A stretch of 64,000 nucleotides of DNA, taken from contig NZ_JAKEEB010000032.1 of the NCBI RefSeq assembly GCF_021462825.1, positions 21,531 through 85,530 of the forward strand, in the 5' to 3' direction. The translations under genes and the position numbers were made by a program. This document shows, in pieces, positions 43,585-53,459 of this stretch (position 1 is its first letter; every line of letters starts with the position of its first letter). The stretch comes from Streptomyces glomeratus. GTDB taxonomy: Bacteria > Actinomycetota > Actinomycetes > Streptomycetales > Streptomycetaceae. The notes below the pieces were generated by a model that worked only from the letters and a program-made list of their open reading frames with translations, was not told the DNA's origin and did no database searches.

Positions 43585-46281
43585 ATGCCCGTGAGTGATG
43601 ACGCGTTGGATTCTCAGGACCAGCTTCTGCTTCAGAATGTCTACGAGTTGATGGGCCAGCGGGGCTCCTGGCCCACGTTTACGGCTGTTGACCTCAAGGC
43701 CGACCGTGAACTCGGCATCGAGGACGCCCAAGCCGCCTTGGTTGCAATCGACTCTCGCTACATCGTCCGGCCATGGCATGCCCACGGGTACTCGGACAAC
43801 GATGAAGTGCGGCTCACCCTCCGAGGAGTGGCAGCATGCGAGGGCGGCATAGACGATCTGGCGCGCTTGAGCGAGTTCGTTAAGTGGACTGTGGAGCTGG
43901 AACAGAAGGGCTCCGCCGATCCTGAGAAGGAACTCGTAGCATCCAGCTTGGACTTTGCCGCGCATCTGGCGTTGCCGCTGAACTCCCCTGGTGGAGACTC
44001 TGTACCCCCGGATAGCCGGGTCACCCAGGCGCGAGAGCTGATGGGTCGCTTGTTCGTGCTGGCCGACCAACTCCCACAGCTATGGAGGGGGAGCAACAGG
44101 CAGCTGGCCAGTTCCTGGCAGTGGCAGTTCAGTGTGGACAGGCGAGGGACTCGGCCGTATCGCAGGATCCATGGAGTTGAGGAGCTACTCGACTTCGTGG
44201 ACAAAGATAGCGTCAGCGCGAGTCAGCTGCCCGAACTGCCGACGGCAAGCACCGCCTCCCTGGCAGGAGCTGATGAGTATGCGCTGCCGGGCACAGGGGA
44301 TGGGGAGTTGGCCGTCCATCTGACCCTTCTACGTCCGGAGGTCGTCGAATCGTGCGCTGACCTGGTGAAGGCGGACCGGTTCGATGACGCCATCTTCGCT
44401 GCTTTCCGGAGACTCGAACACGAGGTACAGCAGCGCATTGGCAGCCCTGCTATCGGCAACGAGCTCATCACCGCCGCGTTCCGGGAGATGAAGGATCCGA
44501 TCCGTATCTCAGACCGCACGCGGGATGCCGACCGACTCGTCGAACTGTTCGCCGGGGCGATCGGCCTCTTTAAAGGCGACCGTTCGCACAAGGATCGCCC
44601 TCTGCTCCCCTGCCGATCACGCCGCGAGTGCCTGCGGCTCCTGGCCCACGCCAGCTCATTGCTGGACTTGTTGGACCGAGATGTCGATCGAGCACCCGCC
44701 GTCCGCGGGTACCGCCACGATCAAGGGACGACGCTCACCTTGTGGGTCGAGCGGGCCAGCAGCCAGGTGGAGGTGTGGCTGGATGAGAAGCACAAGCTCG
44801 AGAAGATCAGCTACCAGGCCGGCACCCTGACCGTCGACGTGGCCGGTGTCCCTGCCGGGGAGCATCGCATCCACCTGGTGGATGGGACTCGCCAGGGACC
44901 GGCACATGTGGTTTGGATCACCATGGCCCCAGGCCAGACCAATTGGTACCGGGTGGTGGAGGTGAACATACCGCTATTCGCGGATGCGGCCGGGCAGCGT
45001 CAACTGGATCTGGCGGGTATGCGGCTCGCGACCCTCGAAGCGGGGATACCAGGCGAGCGAATCGTGGCAACGCGGGAGACCTACCAGGTTGGCCACTATG
45101 TCGCCTGGCATTGGGATGTCTCCGACCGCGGCATAGGGGCAGCCTGGGTACGAAACCGACCGGGTGACCCACTGCGCAAGATTTGGGAGGACAGCGGTGT
45201 CTTCGATGGCCAGCCGGTTGCCCCCGCCCATCCCGAACGCCTCATGAAGATCAGCATCGAGCCGTCGCACCTCTTGCTGCGCGGTCAGAGCAAGGCTCCC
45301 CTGCGCGTTATGGGGCACTTCACCGACGGCACCGCGACGTGGACCGCACCGGTCGATGATCCCCAGGTCGAGTCCAGCAACGCAAAGGTCGCAACCTTCC
45401 GAGGCGGTGCGATCTTCGCCAAGGAACCCGGTAGCAGCGTGCTCCGGTGCCTTCACGAGGGCTGCACGGCCGAGGCAAGTCTGGAGATCGCGGCCCACCC
45501 GAGCGGCACCATTACCACCTACCTGTCTGGCCTGCCTCCGGTGGCCGGCGTCGCCTGGACGCCCAAGGGGCTTGTCGTGAGCACGCGAGGCCAGGAGCTA
45601 TGGCGAGTCGGAGCGGACGGCGTCTATCGCCTGGTCGCCATGGCGCCCTCCCGCCTCCTACAGAACCTCGGGACGGATTCGATGGCCGCCCGCGGTGACG
45701 GCGAACTTGCCGTCCGGCTCCTTGACCACCCCGGGATTCTGGTACTCCACCACAGCAGCGACTACCGCAGCAGCAAACTGATCAGGTTCTTGGGAGGGCC
45801 CGGAGGCACGCCAATGGCCTTCGCATGGGACGGCGAGGACCTGATCGTGGCCATGTACACGGGCGCGCTTCAGCGGGTGAGCATGGACGGTACGTCCACC
45901 CCGCTCAGTTCCGTTCAGGGCCAGCCCATCGCCATGTCGAGTACGGACAAGACGCTCTATGTGTTGTGCTCTCCGGACGCAGGAGACCCGCCCCAGCAAC
46001 GCCGGAACCGGCTGTGGAGCTTTTCACTGGAGGCGCCGGACACCGCACCTGTGGACCTGCTGGACGGCCAGGCTCTGGTCGGCTTGAGCGGGGTGGTCTG
46101 GACCAGCGAAGGGATCACGCTCAGCGACTTCGAGACAGGCAAGCTGCTCCGCCTCGAGAACGGAAGAGTTAGAAAACTGGCTGCAGGGCTTAAGAACCCT
46201 AGTCAGCTCGCGGTCGCGGAGTCGGGTGATCTCTACGTGGCCGAGTTCGGCGCAGGCGCGGTACGGCGCGTTCTAGCGTGA
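43585..46281 (+). CDS. HEPN-like (Ymh-type) / Ig / beta-propeller protein
   Basis: An 898-residue protein with a build I have not seen named. The start ATG has CAGGAGA ahead. Residues ~1-110 look winged-helix-like (LLLQNVYELMGQRGSWPTF). Residues ~250-372 match the TIGR02391/Ymh domain: ADLVKADRFDDAIFAAFRRL, then AGAIGLFKGDRSHKDRP, with an R-S-H motif like a HEPN ribonuclease site. A beta-sandwich with an Ig-like repeat (ISIEPSHLLLRGQSKAPLRV) spans ~550-640, and ~640-898 is a propeller of NHL/SMP-30 type (DLYVAEFGAGAVRRVLA). It lies between a STAND nuclease and a type I restriction system, so defence is likely. Not coupled to hsdR; 177-nt gap with its own promoter. Confidence 0.65.
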   Translation: MPVSDDALDSQDQLLLQNVYELMGQRGSWPTFTAVDLKADRELGIEDAQAALVAIDSRYIVRPWHAHGYSDNDEVRLTLRGVAACEGGIDDLARLSEFVKWTVELEQKGSADPEKELVASSLDFAAHLALPLNSPGGDSVPPDSRVTQARELMGRLFVLADQLPQLWRGSNRQLASSWQWQFSVDRRGTRPYRRIHGVEELLDFVDKDSVSASQLPELPTASTASLAGADEYALPGTGDGELAVHLTLLRPEVVESCADLVKADRFDDAIFAAFRRLEHEVQQRIGSPAIGNELITAAFREMKDPIRISDRTRDADRLVELFAGAIGLFKGDRSHKDRPLLPCRSRRECLRLLAHASSLLDLLDRDVDRAPAVRGYRHDQGTTLTLWVERASSQVEVWLDEKHKLEKISYQAGTLTVDVAGVPAGEHRIHLVDGTRQGPAHVVWITMAPGQTNWYRVVEVNIPLFADAAGQRQLDLAGMRLATLEAGIPGERIVATRETYQVGHYVAWHWDVSDRGIGAAWVRNRPGDPLRKIWEDSGVFDGQPVAPAHPERLMKISIEPSHLLLRGQSKAPLRVMGHFTDGTATWTAPVDDPQVESSNAKVATFRGGAIFAKEPGSSVLRCLHEGCTAEASLEIAAHPSGTITTYLSGLPPVAGVAWTPKGLVVSTRGQELWRVGADGVYRLVAMAPSRLLQNLGTDSMAARGDGELAVRLLDHPGILVLHHSSDYRSSKLIRFLGGPGGTPMAFAWDGEDLIVAMYTGALQRVSMDGTSTPLSSVQGQPIAMSSTDKTLYVLCSPDAGDPPQQRRNRLWSFSLEAPDTAPVDLLDGQALVGLSGVVWTSEGITLSDFETGKLLRLENGRVRKLAAGLKNPSQLAVAESGDLYVAEFGAGAVRRVLA

Positions 46282-46458
46282 CTCCCGACGGGTAGCACAT
46301 GTGATCGATTTCGGAGAGAGGCCTGGAGGAGAGGGGGCTCTACTCTGGGCCCACCGGTCTTTCGATCGTGCACGGGCGGCACTCTTTTTGCGTAGTCTGG
46401 CTTGCTGCACCTGGATCAGCGGATGGGCACGCTCGCGTGCGGGGGACGGACGGCGTAT

Positions 46459-49400
46459 ATGGACGAGCGGCTTCGGGACCTTGCCAGGCGGTCCCCGAAC
46501 TTCGGTGTCCTCTTCCAGTATCAGCCTCTGCTCGCGCTCTATGGCGCCCTGGCGGAGGCTACGGTCTTCGCCAATCCCAACGCCGCCCTGGTCCAGGCCG
46601 GACAATTCGGTGAGGTGCTGGCCAAGGAGCTCGTCACCAGGGTTGGTCTGCGGGTCGACGGGGACGGGCAGACCGATCGGTTGAACGCTCTCACCCGCAT
46701 CGGCGCCCTCACTCCGCAGGTACGCAATGCCTTCGACGAGCTGCGCCGGGGCAGGAATCGCGCGGCGCACCAGCACGTGTTCGACTCGGTCCGTGCGCTG
46801 AAGGCCGTCGAGACCGCTCATGAACTGGGCAACTGGTTTCACCTCGCAATCTCCGGCAAGCGGACAGTCTCCGCCTTCGTCCCGCCGGCTCCTCCCACGG
46901 CCGACCAGGGCGTCACAGACCCGGCGGAGATCGCGAAGGTCCACGCGGAACTGGAGAGCTACCGGCAGGCCCTGGCGCTGTCCCGGACGAAGCTGGCGGA
47001 GACCCGACAGCAACAGGCCGAGGCAGAACGGCGTGCGCATGAAGAGGCCGCAAAGCTGGTCGAGAGTGCGGCGGCAGGGCGTGCCGAGCTGGCCTCGCGG
47101 ATCGAGCAGCTGGAAGCCGAGATCGCCGCGCTGCGCAACGCTCAGCAACAGGACTACGAGCAGGCTCGGAGGCGGCCGGCTCCGGTTGCCCGCGCGGCGC
47201 GCGAAGCGATCGTGGAGCGGGCACAGCGCCCCAAGCCCCTGAGTGAGGTCCAGGCTCGTGAGGTCATCGATCGGATGCTCATCGAAGCTGGCTGGCTGAT
47301 CCAAGATCGAGAGGACCTCAATCCGACTGCGGGCCGCGGTGTGGCCGTCCGTGAGTTCACCGTGGCCACCGGACGTGCCGACTACGTCCTGTACGTCGAC
47401 GGCTCGATCGTCGGTGTGGTCGAGGCCAAGCGAGAGGGCGAGGTACTAAGCCGAGCCCTGGCCCAAAATGATCGCTACGCGCGCGGCGTCCTCAAAGAGT
47501 TCCGGCTTGCAGTGTGGCGTGAAAGCGAGCCGTTCGCGTTCCGCTACGCGACGACCGGCGCGGAGACCTACTTCATCAACCGGATCGATCCGGACGCCCG
47601 GTCCCGTCAGGTCTTCAGCTTCCATCGGCCCGAGACGATCGCCGCATGGATGCGTCGCGCAGACGAACTGCCGCAGGCGCCGACCCTCAGGGCCGGGTTT
47701 CGCTCCATGCCTGAGCTCGAGACCGGCGGCCTTCGGCCAGCCCAGATCGAGGCGATCAGCGGTCTCGAAAGCTCACTCGCTGCGGACCGCCCGCGAGCAC
47801 TGATCCAGATGGCCACCGGTGCTGGTAAGACGTTCACTGCGGTGACGGAGACGTACCGGCTGCTGAAGTACTCGCAAGCCAAGCGGGTGCTCTTCTTGGT
47901 AGACCGGAACAACCTCGGCAAGCAGGCACTCGCTGAGTTCCGCAACTACACCACCCCGGACGACGGCCGGAAGTTCTCGGAGCTGTACGGGGTGGACCGC
48001 CTGGGCGCGGCAGGCCTGCAGGAAACCTCTTCGGTGGTCGTCTGCACCATCCAGAAGATGTACTCGCTGCTGCGCGGTCAGCCGCTGGTCGACGACGATG
48101 CAGCGGACGACCGCGAGGACGAGGCCAGCGACGCCTACGAGAGTGAGCGGCCGATCGAGGTCGCCTACAACCCCGCCGTACCGATCGAGTCGTTCGACCT
48201 GATCGTCGTCGACGAGTGTCACCGCTCGATATACGGGCTGTGGCGAGGCGTGCTGGAGTACTTCGACGCTCACCTGGTCGGACTCACAGCCACGCCCACG
48301 CCGCAGACCCTGGGCTTCTTCGGCCAGAACCTGGTCTCCAGCTACTCCTTCGCTAAGGCAGTCGCCGACGGCGTTAACGTCGACTTCGACGTGGTCGAGC
48401 TACTGACGGACGTCCATGAGGAGGGCTCCACGATCGAGGCGGGGACCACGGTGCCCGTTCTCGAACGGGCTTCGCGGCGACGGCGGCTGGAGGAGCTCGA
48501 GGACGACTTCTCCTACTCGGGTCAGCAGCTCGGCCGCACCGTCCTCGCCGAGGACGACATCCGCACGGTCCTGCAGACCTACCGGGACAACTGGCAGCGT
48601 TGGTTCCCCGGGCGGCAGGAGATCCCCAAGACGCTGATCTTCGCAGTCAGCGAGGCGCACGCGGAAGAGGTGCTCAAGCAGGCGAAGGAGGTCTTCGGGC
48701 GCGGGGATGACTTCGCCGCGAAGATCACCTACAAGAGCCGGGAGAACGGCCAGAACCCGGACGAACTGATCAACGACCTGCGCAACTCGCCGCGTCTTCG
48801 AATCGCTGTCACCGTGGACATGATCGCCACGGGGACCGATGTGCGCGCGCTCGAGTGCGTCATCTTCCTGCGGTCGGTCAAGAGCGCAGTGTTGTTCGAG
48901 CAGATGAAGGGGCGCGGAGCGCGGTCGATCGACTCGACCGAGCTGCGCGAGGTCACACCGGGCGCGGACGAGTCCGTCCCGCCCGTGACGAAGGACCGGT
49001 TCCTGCTCATCGACGCGGCAGGTGTGACTCGGTCGCAGCTGGTAGAGGCGAAGCCGCTTCCCACTGCTCCGGGGATGTCGATGCAGAAGCTGCTCGACAG
49101 GGCGGGGGCAGGGGCCATCACCGCCGAGGAGACAGACGTGCTGGCGCGGCGGCTCGGCCGGCTGAGCAAGCAGCTCACGAACGAGCAGCACGAGACGATT
49201 GCCCACGCTGCGGGCGGCGTCACCCTGGTGACCATCACCAGATGGCTGACGGATGCCTGCGATCCCGACCGCCAGGACGAGGTCACACAGGACCAGGGGC
49301 CGGCGGCGGCGCGCGGCCTTATCCGCGCGGCGGTCGCACCGCTGGCAAGCGCCGAGCTCCGCAAGGTCATCATGGGAATGCGGCGCCAGGAAGACCTGAC

Positions 49401-50016
49401 GATCGACGAGGTCACCGTCGCCACCATCACCACCCTCCGTGAAGTACCCCGTGAAGAACGGGCGCAGAAGTACGTCGCCGACTGGCACACCCTCTTGGAC
49501 AACAAGCGTGACGAGCTGACAGCGATAGAAATCGCTCTCGGGCAAAAGCGCGTCTCCCCGGATGCTGCCTATGCAGCCCTCCGGGAACTCGCCGCGTACA
49601 TTAAGCGTCCGCAGTACGACTGGACCCCGCAGATACTGTGGCAGGCGTACGAGGATCTGGGGCGTGCCGTCTCTCACGGCGGTACTATCGCGGGCATCCC
49701 GGACCTGATCTCGCTGATCAGGTACGAGCTCGGCGCGGAGACAGAGCTACGGCCCTACCGGACTTCGGTCACGGAACGCTTTGCTGGCTGGCTGCTGCGC
49801 CAGCAACAAGCGGGCGCGCAGTACAGCGAGGAGCAGCTGTGGTGGCTGAAGCGGATCCGTGACCGGGTAGCCAGCGACGTTGGTGTCGAGGTAGAGGCTC
49901 TCCGACACGAGCCCTTCACCGAGCGCGGTGGCAGCCGCGGCTTCATCGCCGCCTTCGGCGGGGACGCGGGGGCGGCACGGAAACTCCTGACGGAACTGAA
50001 CCAGGAACTGGCGTGA
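46459..50016 (+). CDS. hsdR: Type I restriction enzyme, R subunit
   Basis: An 1,185-residue translocase-endonuclease that, in complex with HsdM and HsdS, pumps and cuts unmodified DNA. The N-terminal ~130 residues are a DUF4145 (HEPN-fold) module (SPNFGVLFQYQPLLALYGAL, FDELRRGRNRAAHQH), then a coiled coil (~155-245). The nuclease motif GRADYVLYVDGSIVGVVEAKRE-type Asp...Glu-Ala-Lys is near 310. SF2 helicase motifs: MATGAGKTFTA near 452, DLIVVDECHRSIYGLW near 583, VGLTATPTPQT near 608, IATGTDVRALE and MKGRGAR further on. The ATG at 46459 fits the DUF4145 start; TAGTCT at about 46396 may be a -10. Confidence 0.93.
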   Translation: MDERLRDLARRSPNFGVLFQYQPLLALYGALAEATVFANPNAALVQAGQFGEVLAKELVTRVGLRVDGDGQTDRLNALTRIGALTPQVRNAFDELRRGRNRAAHQHVFDSVRALKAVETAHELGNWFHLAISGKRTVSAFVPPAPPTADQGVTDPAEIAKVHAELESYRQALALSRTKLAETRQQQAEAERRAHEEAAKLVESAAAGRAELASRIEQLEAEIAALRNAQQQDYEQARRRPAPVARAAREAIVERAQRPKPLSEVQAREVIDRMLIEAGWLIQDREDLNPTAGRGVAVREFTVATGRADYVLYVDGSIVGVVEAKREGEVLSRALAQNDRYARGVLKEFRLAVWRESEPFAFRYATTGAETYFINRIDPDARSRQVFSFHRPETIAAWMRRADELPQAPTLRAGFRSMPELETGGLRPAQIEAISGLESSLAADRPRALIQMATGAGKTFTAVTETYRLLKYSQAKRVLFLVDRNNLGKQALAEFRNYTTPDDGRKFSELYGVDRLGAAGLQETSSVVVCTIQKMYSLLRGQPLVDDDAADDREDEASDAYESERPIEVAYNPAVPIESFDLIVVDECHRSIYGLWRGVLEYFDAHLVGLTATPTPQTLGFFGQNLVSSYSFAKAVADGVNVDFDVVELLTDVHEEGSTIEAGTTVPVLERASRRRRLEELEDDFSYSGQQLGRTVLAEDDIRTVLQTYRDNWQRWFPGRQEIPKTLIFAVSEAHAEEVLKQAKEVFGRGDDFAAKITYKSRENGQNPDELINDLRNSPRLRIAVTVDMIATGTDVRALECVIFLRSVKSAVLFEQMKGRGARSIDSTELREVTPGADESVPPVTKDRFLLIDAAGVTRSQLVEAKPLPTAPGMSMQKLLDRAGAGAITAEETDVLARRLGRLSKQLTNEQHETIAHAAGGVTLVTITRWLTDACDPDRQDEVTQDQGPAAARGLIRAAVAPLASAELRKVIMGMRRQEDLTIDEVTVATITTLREVPREERAQKYVADWHTLLDNKRDELTAIEIALGQKRVSPDAAYAALRELAAYIKRPQYDWTPQILWQAYEDLGRAVSHGGTIAGIPDLISLIRYELGAETELRPYRTSVTERFAGWLLRQQQAGAQYSEEQLWWLKRIRDRVASDVGVEVEALRHEPFTERGGSRGFIAAFGGDAGAARKLLTELNQELA

Positions 50017-51398
50017 GTGAGAACGAAGAACGGAACCAGCTACCGCAGGGGTGGGCATGGACATCGATTGGTGATGTTGCTGAGGTCAGCGGAGGCATCC
50101 AGAAACAGCAAAAGCGTAGGCCCGTCAAGAACAAGTTTCCGTTCCTCCGAGTCGCTAATGTGGGTCGAGGTTCGCTGAACCTCGCTGAAGTCCACGAGAT
50201 TGAGCTGTTCGACGGCGAGATCGATCGATATCGACTCGAACCGGGCGATCTGCTCGTGGTGGAAGGCAACGGGAGTCCGGACCAGATCGGTCGAGCAGCC
50301 AGATGGCGCGACGCAATCAAGGATGCAGTTCACCAGAACCATCTCATCCGCGTGCGCCCAGGTCCTGCGATCTCAGCCAGCTATCTGGAGGCCGTGTGGA
50401 ATGCGCCGGCCGTTTCCGCTCAGCTCTGGGAAGTCGCACAGTCCACGAGTGGGCTGTATACCCTCAGCACCGCAAAGGTGAAGCGAGTTCGTATCCCCCT
50501 CCCACCGCTTGCAGAACAGCACCGCATTGTCGAGGCCCTCGAAGACCACGTCTCACGGCTCGACAACGCGGATAGCACCCTCGACACATGCGGCCTACGC
50601 CTTCGACGACTTAGGGACTCTGCCGTACAGCGCATCATGGACGGGCTTGCCCCCTGTCATGAGGAGCACCTGGAGCAACTCCTTCGAGAGCCTCTTCGAA
50701 ACGGACACTCAGCTCCTGCCACCGAGGCCCAAGACGGCATCCGCACTCTTACGTTGACGGCTGTAACAACGAAGAATTTTACCGACGCCAATACCAAGAT
50801 CACCTCTGCCGACCCGGCGCGAGTGTCGAAATTGTGGCTGGAACCAGGGGACATCTTTGTCCAACGATCAAACACTCCTGAGCTCGTGGGAAGCTCAGCC
50901 CTCTACGTCGGCGAACCCAATTGGGCCATCTTCCCTGACCTACTGATCCGAGTTCGAACCAACGAACGAGTGAGTCCAGAGTTTGCCGCACTCGGGCTAG
51001 CTAGCCCAAAGATCCGGGCCTACTACCGCTCGTCGGCAAAGGGACTGGCTGGATCGATGCCTAAGATCGATCAAGGTGTGATCCTCCGGACCAAATTGCC
51101 TGTCCCCACCCCTGACGTGCAACTTCAGGCTGTCGAGGAAGCGGCGTCCTACGAGCGTCAGATCGCCCGGTCGCTGGAACAACTCACAAAAATCAGCATC
51201 CGTTCACGGCACCTTCGCGCTGCACTTCTCCGCCGGGCGTTCGAAGGACGGCTCGTCCCTCAAGACCCCAACGACGAGCCCTCCTCCGCCCTGCTCGCCC
51301 GCGTTGCGGCAGAGCGTGCCGACACCGCCAAGCCTGCCCGCCGCCGCGCTTCGCGGCGTCCTCGCACCGCCCCCGCCCAACAGGAGTTTGACGTATGA
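50013..51398 (+). CDS. hsdS: Type I restriction enzyme, specificity subunit
   Basis: A 461-residue DNA-recognition subunit with two target-recognition domains. The first half begins NQLPQGWAWTSIGDVAEVSG and ends in the conserved helix approach VRIPLPPLAEQHRIVEALED; the second half ends LRTKLPVPTPDVQLQAVEEA and SRHLRAALLRRAFEGRLVPQ. Each half recognises one part of a split target. The GTG start overlaps the hsdR stop as GTGA. Base composition is lower in GC and codon use is less biased than in hsdR, as is usual for fast-exchanging hsdS. The recognised sequence cannot be inferred. Confidence 0.92.
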   Translation: MSENEERNQLPQGWAWTSIGDVAEVSGGIQKQQKRRPVKNKFPFLRVANVGRGSLNLAEVHEIELFDGEIDRYRLEPGDLLVVEGNGSPDQIGRAARWRDAIKDAVHQNHLIRVRPGPAISASYLEAVWNAPAVSAQLWEVAQSTSGLYTLSTAKVKRVRIPLPPLAEQHRIVEALEDHVSRLDNADSTLDTCGLRLRRLRDSAVQRIMDGLAPCHEEHLEQLLREPLRNGHSAPATEAQDGIRTLTLTAVTTKNFTDANTKITSADPARVSKLWLEPGDIFVQRSNTPELVGSSALYVGEPNWAIFPDLLIRVRTNERVSPEFAALGLASPKIRAYYRSSAKGLAGSMPKIDQGVILRTKLPVPTPDVQLQAVEEAASYERQIARSLEQLTKISIRSRHLRAALLRRAFEGRLVPQDPNDEPSSALLARVAAERADTAKPARRRASRRPRTAPAQQEFDV

Positions 51399-52951
51399 CC
51401 ACCGCCGCTTCCCCCCAGACCGGCGCACTGGTAGCCAAGCTCTGGAACTACTGCAACGTCCTGCGCGACAATGGGTTGTCCACCATCGAGTACGTCGAGC
51501 AGCTCTCGTATCTGCTCTTCCTCAAGATGGCTGACGAGATCGCCAACGACCCATTCGCTGACGACCCCTCTGCAGCACGCATCGTCCCCACTGACTACGA
51601 CTGGCAGGCGCTCGTCTCCAAGACCGGCACGGCACTGGAGGAGCAGTACCGCAATACCCTCACCGAGCTTGCCAAGCATCCCGGCACGACCCTCGGCACG
51701 ATCTTCGCCAAGGCACAGAACCGGATCACCGAGCCCGCGCTGCTGCAGAAGCTCGCCGTCGATCTGATCGGCGCCCAGGACTGGACAGGCACCGGCACCG
51801 ACCTCAAGGGCGATGCGTACGAGGGTCTCCTAGCCAAGGGTGCCGAGGACACCAAGACCGGTGCCGGCCAGTACTTCACGCCTCGTGTGCTGATCGACGC
51901 GATGGTCGAGGTGACTCAGCCCACGCTCGAGGACACGATCACCGATCCGGCTTGCGGCACGGGCGGGTTTCTCATTGCTGCTCGTCAGTACATTCGCAAG
52001 CACTACGGCAGCAGCATGTCCCGCGAGCAGCGGCTTGCCCTGGAGGGGAACATCTTCGGCACCGAGCTGGTGCCCGGTACCGCCCGCCTCGCCGCGATGA
52101 ACATGCTGCTCCACGGTATTGGTCACAGCGACGGCCCAACCTTGATCAAGGTCGAGGACGCCCTCGCCAAGAAGCCATCCCGACACGCATCGCTCGTCCT
52201 GGCGAACCCTCCCTTCGGGAAGAAATCCGCGATCACCGTAATCGGCACCGACGGGAAGTCCGAACGTGAGGACATCTCGTACGACCGCGACGACTTCCGC
52301 GCCAGCACTACCAACAAACAGCTCAACTTTTTGCAGCACATCATGTCGTTGATGGCCATCAACGGCCGAGCTGCCGTCGTCCTGCCCGACAACGTCCTCT
52401 TCGAAGGTGGCGCAGGCGAGAAGATCCGCCGCCGTCTGCTGCAGGACTTCGACCTGCACACCATCCTGCGGCTACCCACCGGCATCTTCTACGCCGGAGG
52501 TGTGAAGGCGAACGTCCTGTTCTTCGACAAGAAGGCCCCGCGGACCGACGGCAAGCCCCACACCACGACGACCTGGGTCTATGACCTGCGCACAGCAAAG
52601 CACTTCACCCTCAAGACCCGCCCCCTGCGCAAGGCTGACCTCCAAGAGTTCGTGGACGCATACCTGCCGGGCAAGCCTCGCGCCGAGCGCACAGAGCTTG
52701 AGTCGGGACGCTTCAAGCCCTTCACGTACGACGAGCTGATGGCCCGCGACAAGGTCAACCTCGACATCACCTGGATGAAGGATCCGGCGCTGGCCGACGC
52801 GGACAGCCAGCTACCGCCCGGAGTGATCGCCCAAGAGATCGTCGAAGACCTGAAGGCCGTACTCACCGAGTTCGAGGCCATCGCCGAAGCACTCGGTGTG
52901 GACCCGGATGAACTTGTCAGTGCGGAAGAGGTAGTTGAGGGTTCCGACTGA
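51395..52951 (+). CDS. hsdM: Type I restriction enzyme, methyltransferase subunit
   Basis: A 518-residue N6-adenine DNA methyltransferase. The N-terminal HsdM helix bundle (AKLWNYCNVLRDNGLSTIEY) is followed by GAGQYFTPRVLIDAMVEVTQ, the SAM motif DPACGTGGFLIAARQYIRKH and the catalytic SLVLANPPFGKK (NPPF), then AAVVLPDNVLFEGGAGEKIR. All motifs are intact. The ATG overlaps the hsdS stop as ATGA. The order R-S-M, rather than R-M-S or M-S-R, puts the protective methylase last. A clear rho-independent-type hairpin follows at once. Confidence 0.95.
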   Translation: MTTAASPQTGALVAKLWNYCNVLRDNGLSTIEYVEQLSYLLFLKMADEIANDPFADDPSAARIVPTDYDWQALVSKTGTALEEQYRNTLTELAKHPGTTLGTIFAKAQNRITEPALLQKLAVDLIGAQDWTGTGTDLKGDAYEGLLAKGAEDTKTGAGQYFTPRVLIDAMVEVTQPTLEDTITDPACGTGGFLIAARQYIRKHYGSSMSREQRLALEGNIFGTELVPGTARLAAMNMLLHGIGHSDGPTLIKVEDALAKKPSRHASLVLANPPFGKKSAITVIGTDGKSEREDISYDRDDFRASTTNKQLNFLQHIMSLMAINGRAAVVLPDNVLFEGGAGEKIRRRLLQDFDLHTILRLPTGIFYAGGVKANVLFFDKKAPRTDGKPHTTTTWVYDLRTAKHFTLKTRPLRKADLQEFVDAYLPGKPRAERTELESGRFKPFTYDELMARDKVNLDITWMKDPALADADSQLPPGVIAQEIVEDLKAVLTEFEAIAEALGVDPDELVSAEEVVEGSD

Positions 52952-52955
52952 GACG

Positions 52956-52996
52956 AAGGGCGGTTGGTGCATCGGTAATGGTGCACCACCGCCCTT
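52956..52996 (+). terminator. Terminator after hsdM
   Basis: AAGGGCGGTTGGTGCA pairs with TGCACCACCGCCCTT (one bulged T) around a 10-nt loop, five bases after the hsdM stop, followed by a T-containing tract TCGCCTTTGT. It ends the restriction operon. Confidence 0.75.
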
Positions 52997-53232
52997 TCGC
53001 CTTTGTGATCAACCATCAGGAGGCGCATCAGGAGCACTAGCCGGCGTTTCGAACCGAAGGCGTCCCTACTCACTCACTGTGCGGGAGTTACACCTTCCAT
53101 GGCTCCGAAAAGCCACGGCCCGGTTCCCATCCGTACCCCGCTTCCTCTCCTCTTCCGTGCGGCGGCGACGCTTACGACTGGGAGATCAACAGCCCTAAGG
53201 GGAGCGTTGGTCCAACTCGGTAGCATCGGGGT

Positions 53233-53448
53233 ATGCCCACGGGACCTTTGCACGACCGCGCCGTCAACAGCATCGTCAACAGTGAACTAACCCAGGAGAT
53301 CTTCCGCTGCCGGTGCATGATCGGCGAGGATCACATCGAGGGTCCGGACTCGGTTGACCATGAGGAGGAGCCTGGGGGCTACTCCTTCGCTGGAGCCGAG
53401 GAAATTTGGCTCTCCAGCGGCATGGATGAGGACTACGACTTCCGCTAA
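53233..53448 (+). CDS. Small acidic protein of unknown function
   Basis: A 71-residue strongly acidic protein (VNSELTQEIFRCRCMIGED, then HIEGPDSVDHEEEPGGYSF and EEIWLSSGMDEDYDFR). Its net charge and size resemble DNA mimics and anti-restriction proteins, but also many unrelated small proteins; no family was recognised. A GGGG run precedes the ATG. It lies 280 nt after hsdM on the same strand, beyond the terminator, so it has its own promoter if expressed. Confidence 0.45.
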   Translation: MPTGPLHDRAVNSIVNSELTQEIFRCRCMIGEDHIEGPDSVDHEEEPGGYSFAGAEEIWLSSGMDEDYDFR

Positions 53449-53459
53449 CGACTTTGGAA

